A stretch of DNA of 64,000 nucleotides from an uncultured bacterium (GTDB taxonomy: Bacteria > UBP6 > UBA1177), in assembly GCA_905233945.1 (NCBI GenBank), contig CAJOFY010000010.1, positions 1 through 64,000 of the forward strand. The letters run 5' to 3'. The notes under the pieces were generated by a model. That model saw nothing but the letters and a program-made list of their open reading frames with translations, did not search any database and was not told where the DNA came from. The position numbers were made by a program, and so were the translations under genes. This document shows, one piece after another, positions 42,236 through 52,588 of the stretch (its first letter is position 1; the number at the start of each line of letters is the position of its first letter).

Positions 42236-44632
42236 TTACATTATATTATATTTTTGTAATTCTTGTATAACACCTTCTTCAGAAAAATAATTTATATCTC
42301 CTGCCTTGTTAAAAAACCAATAGGGTTGTTCCGGATTATCGTAATCATATCCTATTTTTGTGGATCCATTGTCTATTTCAATATATCTTTTTGGGTAACC
42401 ATTTTCGTCTTTTAGTTCTCCGGTTTTATCTAGATGAAGTTTTATATCAATTCTTGAGAGTTTTAAATCTAGTAGTTTTTGGTATAAAAGAAACGTGTAT
42501 AGCTCGCTACTCCAAGATCTCTCTGTTGTATCTTTCAGCATTAAAATCTCATGTTTAGTACCGATATTAATACAATTTTTAAATTTGTTTTTATCCGAAT
42601 TCAAATTGGCGTCGAATAAATTGTTTTCTATAAATGCCAATTTCCATTTCGATTCATCATTGAATTGCAATGCGTCTACATTGTCAATAATATCTGTTAA
42701 TTTTTCATCTATATCGGATGGGGTATGAATGTCTGTTGATATGAGTTTATCGATCAACTCTTTGAGAATATGCTTCTTTTTCTTGTCGGTAACATTTTTC
42801 ATTAACTCTTTGTAATGGTTTCTAGTATTACAACATAAAAATCCCCATGATGTTGTAGATTTATTTTGTCCTAAAAGATGTCCTGTAAAGTCATCTGTTG
42901 TGTCTTTCATGCAAAGCATTGCTTTTTCAAATTTGGATTTATCTACTTCTTTTTTCAGTTCCTTTTCTTTATCAAACAGCATTTTGAGATATTTAAGATA
43001 TTTCTGGAACAATGCCTTGTCATGACCTGGATTTGTTTCTGAACAATAAAGAATAAAACCAATTTCGCCGTCTCTGAAGTAATTTTCAGCATCTAGAATT
43101 TCGACTTTCCAAGAAGCGTCTTGAATAATTAATTTTGCTTTTGTAATTTCTTCTTTCATTTGATAAGAAATGCTTTGAGGTACTTTGCTAATATCAATAT
43201 TAGAAACTGCCTGCAATATACTTATTTCGTCATAAGATTTTATCTTTTCGATCACAGATTCTACAAAGTAGAAAGTTTTACAAACATCTTCAATATTTTT
43301 GAAATCACTATTGAATGTAACATTGTCAATTATTCGTCTCCACATGCTATAAGCTACTTCTTCGCCATGTATTGTTGGAATTCCAAATCGGTACAAAAAT
43401 GAATATAAAGAGTATCTTATTAAGTCATCTCTGTATTTACTAGTTCTTTCTTCTGTGTAGTAGTTGTTTCTAAATAAATTTATTTCAGAAAAATTCACCT
43501 GTTTTGAAGTTGTGTCAATTTTAAAAGTAAATGGTTCTTCCAAGGGACTGAATTTTTCCAATAAATCATCGGCTCTTTTTAATCCTTCTACAAAAGCATC
43601 TTTTAATTGTTCCTTATATTCCATAAATTCAGACCTTTCGGCACCACCTTTTTCAATATAACGAAACAATACGCTTCCTGTCATACTGTTAATATTTTCG
43701 TACTCTGGTCTATATTTTTTTTCTGCAACCTGATTTGCTACTACTTCTTTTAAATAGGAATCTCTCAACATTTCCTTAATAAAACTCATCATGGCATTAT
43801 CATAATCTTTGCCGAAAAACTTATAAAAAAATTCAGCATATTCGTTGTTGTACTTACTGATAAATCTTACTTTGTCTTGCTCTGTTGTTCCACTTCCGAT
43901 TTGTTCAAGAAGCCTTGTTAAGATACCTGATTTCTGTAATTTAGCCTTAAATATTTCAAAATCCGAAAGGAGTTTTCCCCTTGCGTTCATCTTGATATAA
44001 AGATCACTTGTTTGGAGCGAATTTGGAATTTCGAGCCATAAAAAAGAAACAGGGCAATCATCCCTTAACAATTTATCTCTTATAGAATCAACATCTGCAA
44101 CATCTTTAAATTTATTGTGGAACTCATCCAAAACAACAAGCATCGATTTGATAGTAGGGTCTATCTTGAAGTTTCCAGTAAACCAAGGAAAATTCTTTAT
44201 CTGGTTAGAAATCGTCTCTTCGAAAAAATCCAAATCTTTTATGTAGTCGTTTATTTTACAAATATTTTTACAAAAACGCATAGATGTGTTTCTAGTTTCA
44301 TAAGAAAAATTTTCCAATTGTTTTAAACCTGACACATCCCCTGTTCTTGCAAATATATACCAATGAAATAAAAAAAGTGTCGTAAGTCTTTGCTGTCCAT
44401 CAATTGGATTAAATTCGCCGTTGTTTTGTGTTCCAAAAATAAAATTTAGAACCAACGGATTATCTTCGGTAACAGCTCGGAAAATTTCGGCAATCAAAGA
44501 AGTTCTTATTTGTTCAATCGCTCTATTTTTTTCTCTGCCTTGAGCATAGTCTCGTTGTAGTTTAGGAATTATTATAGATTTTTTATTTATTAATTTCCAA
44601 AACGTAGAGGTGGTAGATTTTTCTTCGCTCAT
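42236..44632 (-). CDS. DUF262 protein, large, no HNH domain seen
   Basis: The 798-residue protein opens with a DUF262 (ParB/GmrS-like nucleotide-binding) domain: KLQRDYAQGRE, then PIDGQQRLTTLFLF. The long remainder is helical, and I do not see the DUF1524 His-x-x-Pro nuclease motif. A C-terminal block (KRYIEIDNGSTKIGYDYDN) is distinctive. Base composition is markedly AT-rich against the neighbourhood, indicating transfer. It overlaps the preceding DUF262-DUF1524 gene by four bases (ATGA). Confidence 0.82.
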   Translation of the reverse strand: MSEEKSTTSTFWKLINKKSIIIPKLQRDYAQGREKNRAIEQIRTSLIAEIFRAVTEDNPLVLNFIFGTQNNGEFNPIDGQQRLTTLFLFHWYIFARTGDVSGLKQLENFSYETRNTSMRFCKNICKINDYIKDLDFFEETISNQIKNFPWFTGNFKIDPTIKSMLVVLDEFHNKFKDVADVDSIRDKLLRDDCPVSFLWLEIPNSLQTSDLYIKMNARGKLLSDFEIFKAKLQKSGILTRLLEQIGSGTTEQDKVRFISKYNNEYAEFFYKFFGKDYDNAMMSFIKEMLRDSYLKEVVANQVAEKKYRPEYENINSMTGSVLFRYIEKGGAERSEFMEYKEQLKDAFVEGLKRADDLLEKFSPLEEPFTFKIDTTSKQVNFSEINLFRNNYYTEERTSKYRDDLIRYSLYSFLYRFGIPTIHGEEVAYSMWRRIIDNVTFNSDFKNIEDVCKTFYFVESVIEKIKSYDEISILQAVSNIDISKVPQSISYQMKEEITKAKLIIQDASWKVEILDAENYFRDGEIGFILYCSETNPGHDKALFQKYLKYLKMLFDKEKELKKEVDKSKFEKAMLCMKDTTDDFTGHLLGQNKSTTSWGFLCCNTRNHYKELMKNVTDKKKKHILKELIDKLISTDIHTPSDIDEKLTDIIDNVDALQFNDESKWKLAFIENNLFDANLNSDKNKFKNCINIGTKHEILMLKDTTERSWSSELYTFLLYQKLLDLKLSRIDIKLHLDKTGELKDENGYPKRYIEIDNGSTKIGYDYDNPEQPYWFFNKAGDINYFSEEGVIQELQKYNIM

Positions 44633-46428
44633 TTATTCTCTCCATTCAGCATATTATAAATATTTTTTGCCATATCTTTGAGATATTCATCCATATCGTT
44701 TTTACGCCAAGCAGTTAAAGATTTTGCTTCTTCGTAGCCTTTTAAAAAGACCCATTTTGTTCCTATTGGTATATATTTCCCTTTGGAATTATTGTTTCTT
44801 TCTATCTCAAGTATTTTTTTTCTTTTATCAAAAAAGCAATCATTCTTGTACCCTCGATTTGTGCCGGCATCTAATAAAACAAGGTTCCCCAAGGAATTTA
44901 TATTGTCAATTTCATAGTGTTGCGTGATTTCTCTAGAGACCTCATCAAAATCAATAAATTTTTTTTCTTGGCAATGTTTGATAACTTTTAACAATTCACG
45001 AATTTTTTTTGTTTCTTCTTTGTTGGAATCGGTCTGTTCGATCCGTAATAATTTTTGGTAACTTGATAACCACTTCTCCTTATCATCCGGAATATCTTTT
45101 GGAGTCTGCGGATTGACATGTTCAATGTCCCAAGTTGTTTCTTCCTTATACAATGCAAACGGAAATCTCTCGTAGGTGTTGTTGGCATTGACAAGCATTG
45201 ATATGCTGTATAGCAACAAGATTTTTCTAATGTCATTTTTTTCAGAGTCGCTGTATTCTATGTCTTCCAATTTATTTTTTATTTCTTCTAGAGGAAGATC
45301 CAATTTCATTTTATTCTTGATTTTAGTTAGAATTCCTTTGCGAAATTCAGTTTTGTTTTTTTGTTTGTAGTCGCGATGTAAGTCTTTGATAAGATAAACA
45401 TTTTTCTTGTCTTCAGCGATTAAAAAACCGATGGTGTGATAGTAAAAATAATCATCATACCAGTCCATTAAAGTTTCGTAAATTTCTTGAATGTCTGACC
45501 ATATTTCGTCAGAAGATTTGCTTGTAAGAACTTCGTTTACTTCACGAAAAACTGCATATCTATCATCACTATTTTCTTTTATTTCATTGTTTTTTTGTTC
45601 TGCACACCAGATTTCAAACAAATAATCTATTCTTGTGTCATAGTTATAATTCTTTTTATTAACTATAAATTCCCAAAAATTATCATTATTTAATCCCTTT
45701 TCAATTTCTTCCCATTGATGAGCCAAGGCCTGAACTTTGTCTTCGCCGTCTTTTTCGCAGGAATGTAAAAGAACAGCTTTGATAAGTTCAGCATTTGTGA
45801 GCTCAATTTTATTGGCATTTACATTCGTGAATGTCTGTATAGCATCTTCATTGTTATCTAATACATACCAAATGATTTGTATTTTTTGCTCTCTTAGTTT
45901 GTCAAAAATTTTTGTCAGAATTTTGCGTGCAGGTATAGTAACTTCGCCATTTTTATATTGATATTTCGAAATAAACTCCAAGCTATCAATTAGATTTCGA
46001 CAATCTATGCTTTTTGCTTTATTATCAAAATGACCGTCAGCAATTTGTTTCAAAGAACCTTCTTTGACGAAATCATCAATTTCTTTAAACAAGTTTGTGA
46101 TTTTATCTTTGTTTTCGTACTTCAAAAAATATTCTTCCCTTTGAAGATTGGGATCATTATCACGATCAATACAATAGTATAAAGCAGATATAAGCCACAG
46201 AGCGGTTAGTCTTTGTTGGCCATCAACTAATTCCCATTCATTATCACCATGTTGCTTTACAATAATCGGTTGAAGACAGTAATTTTGATTTTCATCAAAA
46301 TCATATAAATCTTCTAACAATTCTTTTACTTGAATCTCTGGGGTCCATCGATATCCTCTTTGATATGATGGAACAAAGAAATTCATTCCAAAAAGTTCGC
46401 TAACCGGTTTTAATTCTACTGTTGCCAT
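44629..46428 (-). CDS. DUF262-DUF1524 protein (GmrSD-like)
   Basis: The 599-residue protein has N-terminal DUF262 (VPSYQRGYRWTP, VDGQQRLTALW at about 69-78) and a C-terminal DUF1524 HNH-type nuclease region with DIEHVNPQTPKD and LGNLVLLDAGTNRGYKND. GmrSD-type enzymes are type IV restriction systems that cut modified (for example glucosylated hydroxymethylcytosine) DNA using NTP. GAGGGAG precedes the start. The gene is AT-rich like its partner. Confidence 0.87.
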   Translation of the reverse strand: MATVELKPVSELFGMNFFVPSYQRGYRWTPEIQVKELLEDLYDFDENQNYCLQPIIVKQHGDNEWELVDGQQRLTALWLISALYYCIDRDNDPNLQREEYFLKYENKDKITNLFKEIDDFVKEGSLKQIADGHFDNKAKSIDCRNLIDSLEFISKYQYKNGEVTIPARKILTKIFDKLREQKIQIIWYVLDNNEDAIQTFTNVNANKIELTNAELIKAVLLHSCEKDGEDKVQALAHQWEEIEKGLNNDNFWEFIVNKKNYNYDTRIDYLFEIWCAEQKNNEIKENSDDRYAVFREVNEVLTSKSSDEIWSDIQEIYETLMDWYDDYFYYHTIGFLIAEDKKNVYLIKDLHRDYKQKNKTEFRKGILTKIKNKMKLDLPLEEIKNKLEDIEYSDSEKNDIRKILLLYSISMLVNANNTYERFPFALYKEETTWDIEHVNPQTPKDIPDDKEKWLSSYQKLLRIEQTDSNKEETKKIRELLKVIKHCQEKKFIDFDEVSREITQHYEIDNINSLGNLVLLDAGTNRGYKNDCFFDKRKKILEIERNNNSKGKYIPIGTKWVFLKGYEEAKSLTAWRKNDMDEYLKDMAKNIYNMLNGENK

Positions 46429-46448
46429 TTTCTTCTCCCTCTCAAATT

Positions 46449-47228
46449 TTATTTTCCCTTAAATTCCTCAATCTGCTGCCGGATGTTTTCGATATGAAGG
46501 CGAAGCATGAAGTCGATGAAGGTTTTTGAATTGCCGTTATCCTGAGCGTCAGCGAGAGCCTGTATGTATTCGGCGCGGTTTTCTTTTTTGACGATGCTGG
46601 GGATAACGCCGGCTTCGCGCTGGATCATGTTCATGACAAGGCGCGACATTCTGCCGTTTCCGTCAGCCCACGGATGGATCGCCGTAAGCTGATAGTGCGC
46701 TTCAAAACTGAGTTCGTAGATTTCCTGCATGTTGGCGGTTGTCATTTTTTTGCGTTCGTTATTGAGCCAGTCGCAGAAATTCTTTAGTTTTTCCGGCACT
46801 TTCTGCCATGCGAGGTAGGATTTTCCGCCGCGACCTGCACTTACGTTCAAAAGTCTGATTTCACCTTTTGCGGAGGAGAAGTCTCCGGCGAGAGTTTTGT
46901 ATTCCGAGCCTGTGTTTTTCATCACGATCGCGGCGAGGCTGCACAAAAGTTCCGGAGAAAAATCGGCGTGTTCCTTCGCATAGACAAAACTCTGCTCGTA
47001 AGCGGCTTTGAGGTCAAGGTTCATAAGGATTTCCGCCATCGGTTTTTTCGCGCTGATCCCCTCGTCAAAGAGGAGCTGGTTTTCGATTTCTGTGACAGTC
47101 GAGCCTTCTATCGCCGTGGAGTGGGTGATGATCGAATAAAGATAGAATTTGTCGTAATCAAGCTGTTCGTTGATGCCGAGAGCGATATATTCGTTGATCG
47201 TATCTGTGAGTTCTGTCAGCTTATCCAT
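46449..47228 (-). CDS. Fic family AMPylase, self-inhibited class II-like
   Basis: The 259-residue protein has the Fic active site HPWADGNGRMSRL and an N-terminal inhibitory motif STAIEGS (about 37-43), so it probably AMPylates a target only when the helix is displaced. The start at 47228 follows GGAGG. It lies between the AlbA_2 regulator and the DUF262 pair with gaps of 20-27 bases, suggesting one operon. Confidence 0.88.
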   Translation of the reverse strand: MDKLTELTDTINEYIALGINEQLDYDKFYLYSIITHSTAIEGSTVTEIENQLLFDEGISAKKPMAEILMNLDLKAAYEQSFVYAKEHADFSPELLCSLAAIVMKNTGSEYKTLAGDFSSAKGEIRLLNVSAGRGGKSYLAWQKVPEKLKNFCDWLNNERKKMTTANMQEIYELSFEAHYQLTAIHPWADGNGRMSRLVMNMIQREAGVIPSIVKKENRAEYIQALADAQDNGNSKTFIDFMLRLHIENIRQQIEEFKGK

Positions 47229-47255
47229 CTTTTCCTCCGCCAAAATCCGTGTGCT

Positions 47256-48674
47256 TCATTTTTCTACAATCTCCCAGTGGCCGCCTTTGTCAGCTCCGAT
47301 GCGGCGGATAACACCTTTTTCCTGTAATTTCGCAATTGTTTTCGCAATAGCACGGCGACTTATTCCTAAATTATCAGCCATCGCTTGCGTTGTAATAGTT
47401 GCATCCGATCTAATCATATCCAGAATTTTCTGTGAACTTTTCTGTGAACTTTTCTGTGAACTTTTTTGGGCACTTTCCTGTGCACTTTCTTCAGTTTTCT
47501 GGCCACTTTTCTGGTCATTTTCTGTTTTTTCATACTCATTCATCAGTGTCAGATAGACATCCGACGCATAGCAGCGGGCTGTTACACCGCCGAGAGAGAG
47601 GTCGATTACCGGCAGTTTTGCGTTTTCTTCTTCGCAGTATCTTGTAATTTTGTTGAAACCGCGAGCCCAGCTTTCAATCATGCCGCATTTGAAAAAGACA
47701 TTCGCAAGGTTCGGATTGCACGGTTTTGAAACATGTTCCTTGAACAGATCCTCGACCGGAACTTCTTTGGGAAGTGCTCCGTCGTTCCATAGACGGATTT
47801 TGTCTTTGTAAATACGGATCTGAATCGGCGTGGTGGAAAGATAATCTTTGTGGATTACGGCATTCAGAAGCAGCTCACGAAACGCCGATTTCGGGAAGAA
47901 GAAGGTTTCCTTTCTGTAGAGGTCATCATAGGAAATAAGGGCTTTCATATATTTTGTGTAAATCAGCTCCATCGTTTTTTCGACCTGAAGAATCAGCGGG
48001 CCGTGTATCTCGTCCTGATAAAGAATATCTGCATCGTTTTCAAAATAGGCGACTTTGATATATGCGCCTGTTACCCATCTTTCAGGGTCAGGATGGAACG
48101 CAAGCATACAGGCGCGGGTCAAGTAGTGACCTTCCGTAATGTGCAGATTCTGAATGAGAGTTTCATTTGTTACATCTAAAGCCTCGTCATCAAGACGTCC
48201 CGATTCTTTAGCCTTTTTCTTGAAAAGTCTGATCGCGTCATTTTCCAGATCTGCAACGGAAATATGCGGAACCGGAACCGAATCCCATGTGCGGCCCTGA
48301 ACTCCCAGAATCATTTTATCCAGCTCGATGCCGCTTACTTCCTGGATCGTAGAGCCTGTCCGCTTGTAATATCTGCCGTGGTAACTTACAGGAAACGGAT
48401 ATTTTTCGGTAACGATTTCAAAATAATCAAGACCGTTCTCGGAAAGCAGATTAACAGCGCAGATCAGACCCATTGAATTGCGGATTTTATTCGGAATATC
48501 CTCGCTCAGTTTGTGCGCATCATCCACGCCGCAGACAGTGCCGTCATCCTTTACACCGATATAAAGCCTGCCTCCCTCTGTATTTGCAAATGCGCAGACC
48601 CATTTGAGATATTCGTCACGCCAAGACTGCTTGTATTCAATATTCTGATTTTCCATCTGCTTCCTATTTTTCAT
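47256..48674 (-). CDS. AlbA_2 (Schlafen-like)/HATPase DNA-binding regulator
   Basis: The roughly 472-residue protein starts with an AlbA_2 domain (NIEYKQSWRDEYLKWVCAF, then NTEGGRLYIGVKDDG). An ATP-binding HATPase_c_4 region (FRELLLNAVIHKDY) as in RecG-related regulators follows, then a Gln/Ser/Lys linker with SSQK tandem repeats and a C-terminal winged helix (MADNLGISRRAIAKTIAKL). It likely controls or triggers the operon. The start at 48674 follows GGAG. Confidence 0.85.
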   Translation of the reverse strand: MKNRKQMENQNIEYKQSWRDEYLKWVCAFANTEGGRLYIGVKDDGTVCGVDDAHKLSEDIPNKIRNSMGLICAVNLLSENGLDYFEIVTEKYPFPVSYHGRYYKRTGSTIQEVSGIELDKMILGVQGRTWDSVPVPHISVADLENDAIRLFKKKAKESGRLDDEALDVTNETLIQNLHITEGHYLTRACMLAFHPDPERWVTGAYIKVAYFENDADILYQDEIHGPLILQVEKTMELIYTKYMKALISYDDLYRKETFFFPKSAFRELLLNAVIHKDYLSTTPIQIRIYKDKIRLWNDGALPKEVPVEDLFKEHVSKPCNPNLANVFFKCGMIESWARGFNKITRYCEEENAKLPVIDLSLGGVTARCYASDVYLTLMNEYEKTENDQKSGQKTEESAQESAQKSSQKSSQKSSQKILDMIRSDATITTQAMADNLGISRRAIAKTIAKLQEKGVIRRIGADKGGHWEIVEK

Positions 48675-48691
48675 TTGCGTCTCCGTCAAAA

Positions 48692-48712
48692 TCCGCCGCA
48701 TTATACACAAAA
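48692..48712 (-). promoter_or_regulatory. Predicted promoter of AlbA_2-Fic-DUF262 operon
   Basis: Minus strand: TTTTTGTG then TATAAT (48705-48700), then GCGGCGG. The -10 context matches the promoters near 39.9 and 40.95 kb; a -35 is not clear. Confidence 0.45.
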
Positions 48713-48762
48713 ATTCAAAAAATTATTTTATTTTCCGTGCAATTTTGCAGATTTTTTTCAAA

Positions 48763-48816
48763 CACTCTACAGTTCGTAACACTTTCTGTTATGTTTTGTA
48801 GAGTGCCAGATTTTTT
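48763..48816 (+). other. Hairpin with T-run upstream of eno
   Basis: CACTCTACA (48763-48771) pairs with TGTAGAGTG (48797-48805), with a smaller inner GTAACA/TGTTAT stem, and ATTTTTT follows after CCAG. It precedes the eno promoter, so it may be a terminator insulating eno or a remnant leader. Confidence 0.4.
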
Positions 48817-48839
48817 CTCATATTTTTTCCCTCAAATAC

Positions 48840-48876
48840 TTGTTATAATCTTAAAAGGTTGTAGTATCACCGCCGG
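48840..48876 (+). promoter_or_regulatory. Predicted eno promoter
   Basis: TTGTTA (48840-48845), 16-bp spacer, TAGTAT (48862-48867), then CACCGCCGG. An alternative is the extended -10 TGTTATAAT at 48841-48849. Confidence 0.5.
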
Positions 48877-48906
48877 TTTTTTATTAACTGTTTTTTTGGG
48901 AGATGA

Positions 48907-50205
<1,299 letters not shown>

Positions 50206-50213
50206 CTTTTCGG

Positions 50214-50238
50214 CGGGGTCGCAAGACCCCGTTTTTTT
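50214..50238 (+). terminator. Rho-independent terminator after eno
   Basis: CGGGGTC (50214-50220), GCAA loop, GACCCCG (50225-50231), then a run of Ts. It is the clearest intrinsic terminator in the window. Confidence 0.92.
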
Positions 50239-50252
50239 TATCAGGAGAGACT

Positions 50253-51410
50253 ATGAGTGAAGCTCTTTATTCAAGCTGGATCGAGATTTCACGGTCGGCT
50301 TACAGAAAGAACATCGAGTTTTTTAAAGGGAGACTTAACGCCGGGACGGAACTTGCTGTCGTCATCAAGGCGAACGCTTACGGTCACGGAATGGTCGAGA
50401 TCGCCCATTTTGCGGACGAGTGCGGGATCAAGGTTTTCTGCGTCCACAGCATCGACGAGGCTCTGACTCTCAGAAAGCACGGCTTTACGCAGCGCATCGT
50501 CGTTGTCGGACCCACCATCAAAAGAATGGCGAAAGCGGCGGTCGAAAACGATATCGAAGTTCTCTGCTGCGATCCCGAATATCTCCATAATTACGACAAT
50601 ATCGCGAAATCTCTCGGAAAAATTGTGAATATCCACCTCAAGATCGAAACCGGAACAAACAGACAGGGAATCGCGGGGCAGGCGCTTATCGCATTTCTTG
50701 AAGAACTCAAAAAGTGTACGAACGTAAGGCTGAGAGCGGTTTACAGCCACTTCGCAAATATCGAGGACACTACTGACCACTCTTACGCGAGATTCCAGAT
50801 AGACCGCTTCAAAAGAGAGATTTCCTACATCCGTGAGGCAGGTTTCTCCGGTTTTGACATGCACTTCGCATCGAGTGCGGCCGCTACGATATACAACAAC
50901 ACTCACTTCAACATGGTTCGTCTCGGCATCGCGCAGTACGGTCTCTGGCCGTCGAAAGAGACTTATCTCAGCTACATAATCGAGCACGGTCACGGCCCCG
51001 AGCACATCCTGACCCCCGTTCTTTCTTGGAAAACCGTGATAGGGCAGGTCAAAACCATAAAAGCGGGCGATTTCGTCGGATACGGCTGCTCGCACCAGAT
51101 GACGCGTGATTCTAAAATTGCAATAATTCCGATTGGTTACAGCGACGGCTACGACAGAAAACTTTCCAATCAGGGTTATGTCCTCGTCCACGGAAAGCGC
51201 GCTCCCGTCATCGGCAGGATCGCGATGAACCTCACCACGATCGATGTCACCGACATTCCCGATGTCAAAGCGGAGGACGAAGTCGTTCTCATCGGCGAGC
51301 AGGGCGACCAGATAATCCGCGCCGAGCAGGTCGCAGCCCTTGCAGGGACGATCAACTACGAAGTCGTAGCAAGACTTTCCGACAGAATCCCGAAAGTTGT
51401 GGTGGACTGA
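50253..51410 (+). CDS. alr: Alanine racemase
   Basis: This PLP enzyme makes D-alanine for peptidoglycan. The 385 residues include the Schiff-base Lys at 39 in AVVIKANAYGHG and the C-terminal catalytic Tyr region GYSDGYDRKL, followed by IGRIAMNLTTIDVTD. In that block the usual Ser-Met-Asp is Ala-Met-Asn, a mild variant. AGGAGAG precedes the ATG just after the eno terminator. Confidence 0.93.
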   Translation: MSEALYSSWIEISRSAYRKNIEFFKGRLNAGTELAVVIKANAYGHGMVEIAHFADECGIKVFCVHSIDEALTLRKHGFTQRIVVVGPTIKRMAKAAVENDIEVLCCDPEYLHNYDNIAKSLGKIVNIHLKIETGTNRQGIAGQALIAFLEELKKCTNVRLRAVYSHFANIEDTTDHSYARFQIDRFKREISYIREAGFSGFDMHFASSAAATIYNNTHFNMVRLGIAQYGLWPSKETYLSYIIEHGHGPEHILTPVLSWKTVIGQVKTIKAGDFVGYGCSHQMTRDSKIAIIPIGYSDGYDRKLSNQGYVLVHGKRAPVIGRIAMNLTTIDVTDIPDVKAEDEVVLIGEQGDQIIRAEQVAALAGTINYEVVARLSDRIPKVVVD

Positions 51411-51464
51411 TCAGATAAAAAATCCGGTATTTTTTAGCCAAAATCTTGTTTTTTATCGTTTTTA

Positions 51465-51493
51465 GTGGTAACGTTACCACCGAATTTGGTGGT
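51465..51493 (+). promoter_or_regulatory. Overlapping palindromic operators before fic
   Basis: GTGGTAACGTTACCAC (51465-51480) is a perfect 16-bp palindrome. It overlaps ACCACC-GAATTT-GGTGGT, a second inverted repeat. Both lie directly before the ribosome-binding site, suggesting autoregulation by the Fic protein's winged helix or another repressor. Confidence 0.6.
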
Positions 51494-51507
51494 TTTTGGA
51501 GAGTTTT

Positions 51508-52578
51508 ATGGAAAATAAAAAACTTTCGGCGGTCTTGGAAAAATGGCAAAACCTGCAGCCGCTTTCTGAAACTGATAAAGGAAGACTGAGTCGCCGATTT
51601 ACAGTAGATTTCAACTACAACAGTAACCATATTGAAGGCAATACACTCACTTACGGGCAGACGGAATTGCTCCTGCTTTTTGATAAAGTTATCGGCGCGG
51701 CGGATTTTCGTGAATACGAGGATATGAAGGCAAGTGATCTTGGTTTAAAAATGATGCTGAATGAAGCAACGGAAGCACATCAACCGCTTACACAAAATTT
51801 TATCAGGGCTTTGCACAAAACTTTGATACGAGAGGATTATGATGTTTTCCGCACACTTCCTGACGGTATGCAAGTTGGTTACACGGTCCACGCAGGCCAG
51901 TACAAAACCCGTCCGAACAGCGTTATAACCCGTTACGGCGAGCGTTTTGACTATGCATCGCCCGAAGAAACACCGGCATTTATGGCGGATCTGGTGGACT
52001 GGTATAACAAAACTGAGCAGGAAAAGAGCCTCTCTCCGATAGATCTCGCAATTTTATTCCATTACAGATACATCCGTATTCACCCGTTTGAGGACGGTAA
52101 CGGTCGTATCGCAAGGCTCATGGTCAATTATATTCTTTCAAGACACGGTCTGCCTATGATTGTTGTGCGCAGCCGCCTGAAACAGGAGTATCTGGATGCG
52201 CTGCATCGTGCTGATCTGATAGTTGGTCCGGTAACATCTGACGGAGTTCGTGCTTCGTTGAAAAGCATTAGGCCTTTCCACAAATATATGGTCGATCTGA
52301 TAACGCATGAAGTAGAAAACGACATCCTTTTTGTAACGGAAAAAAATGAAAATGTCTGGTGGTATGACGGCGAGCGCATAGCTTTCAGGACACCGACTTA
52401 CGGGAAAATTCTCCGTGAGCTCCAGATTGAAGCAAAGGCCACTTTGTCATATTTGCAGAATGAAATCGGAATAAACCGTTCCGCTTTGCAGAAAATGCTG
52501 CAAACCTTGCAGAAAAACGGCTACATCGAAAAGGATGATAAAGGATTCTGGCGTGTATTTATAACGCCGTCGTGCTGA
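51508..52578 (+). CDS. Fic family protein with C-terminal winged helix
   Basis: The 356-residue protein has the Fic motif HPFEDGNGRIARL, an N-terminal inhibitory motif SNHIEGN (39-45), and a C-terminal winged-helix (SYLQNEIGINRSALQKMLQTL). The start at 51508 follows GGAG; a TTG four codons upstream lies inside that site. The DNA-binding tail plus the palindromes just upstream suggest it represses itself. Confidence 0.9.
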   Translation: MENKKLSAVLEKWQNLQPLSETDKGRLSRRFTVDFNYNSNHIEGNTLTYGQTELLLLFDKVIGAADFREYEDMKASDLGLKMMLNEATEAHQPLTQNFIRALHKTLIREDYDVFRTLPDGMQVGYTVHAGQYKTRPNSVITRYGERFDYASPEETPAFMADLVDWYNKTEQEKSLSPIDLAILFHYRYIRIHPFEDGNGRIARLMVNYILSRHGLPMIVVRSRLKQEYLDALHRADLIVGPVTSDGVRASLKSIRPFHKYMVDLITHEVENDILFVTEKNENVWWYDGERIAFRTPTYGKILRELQIEAKATLSYLQNEIGINRSALQKMLQTLQKNGYIEKDDKGFWRVFITPSC

Positions 52579-52588
52579 ATTAAAGATT

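Noticed and set aside
50289-51191. 300-codon minus-strand frame in alr
   Set aside because: Antisense to alanine racemase with intact catalytic motifs; no start signals.
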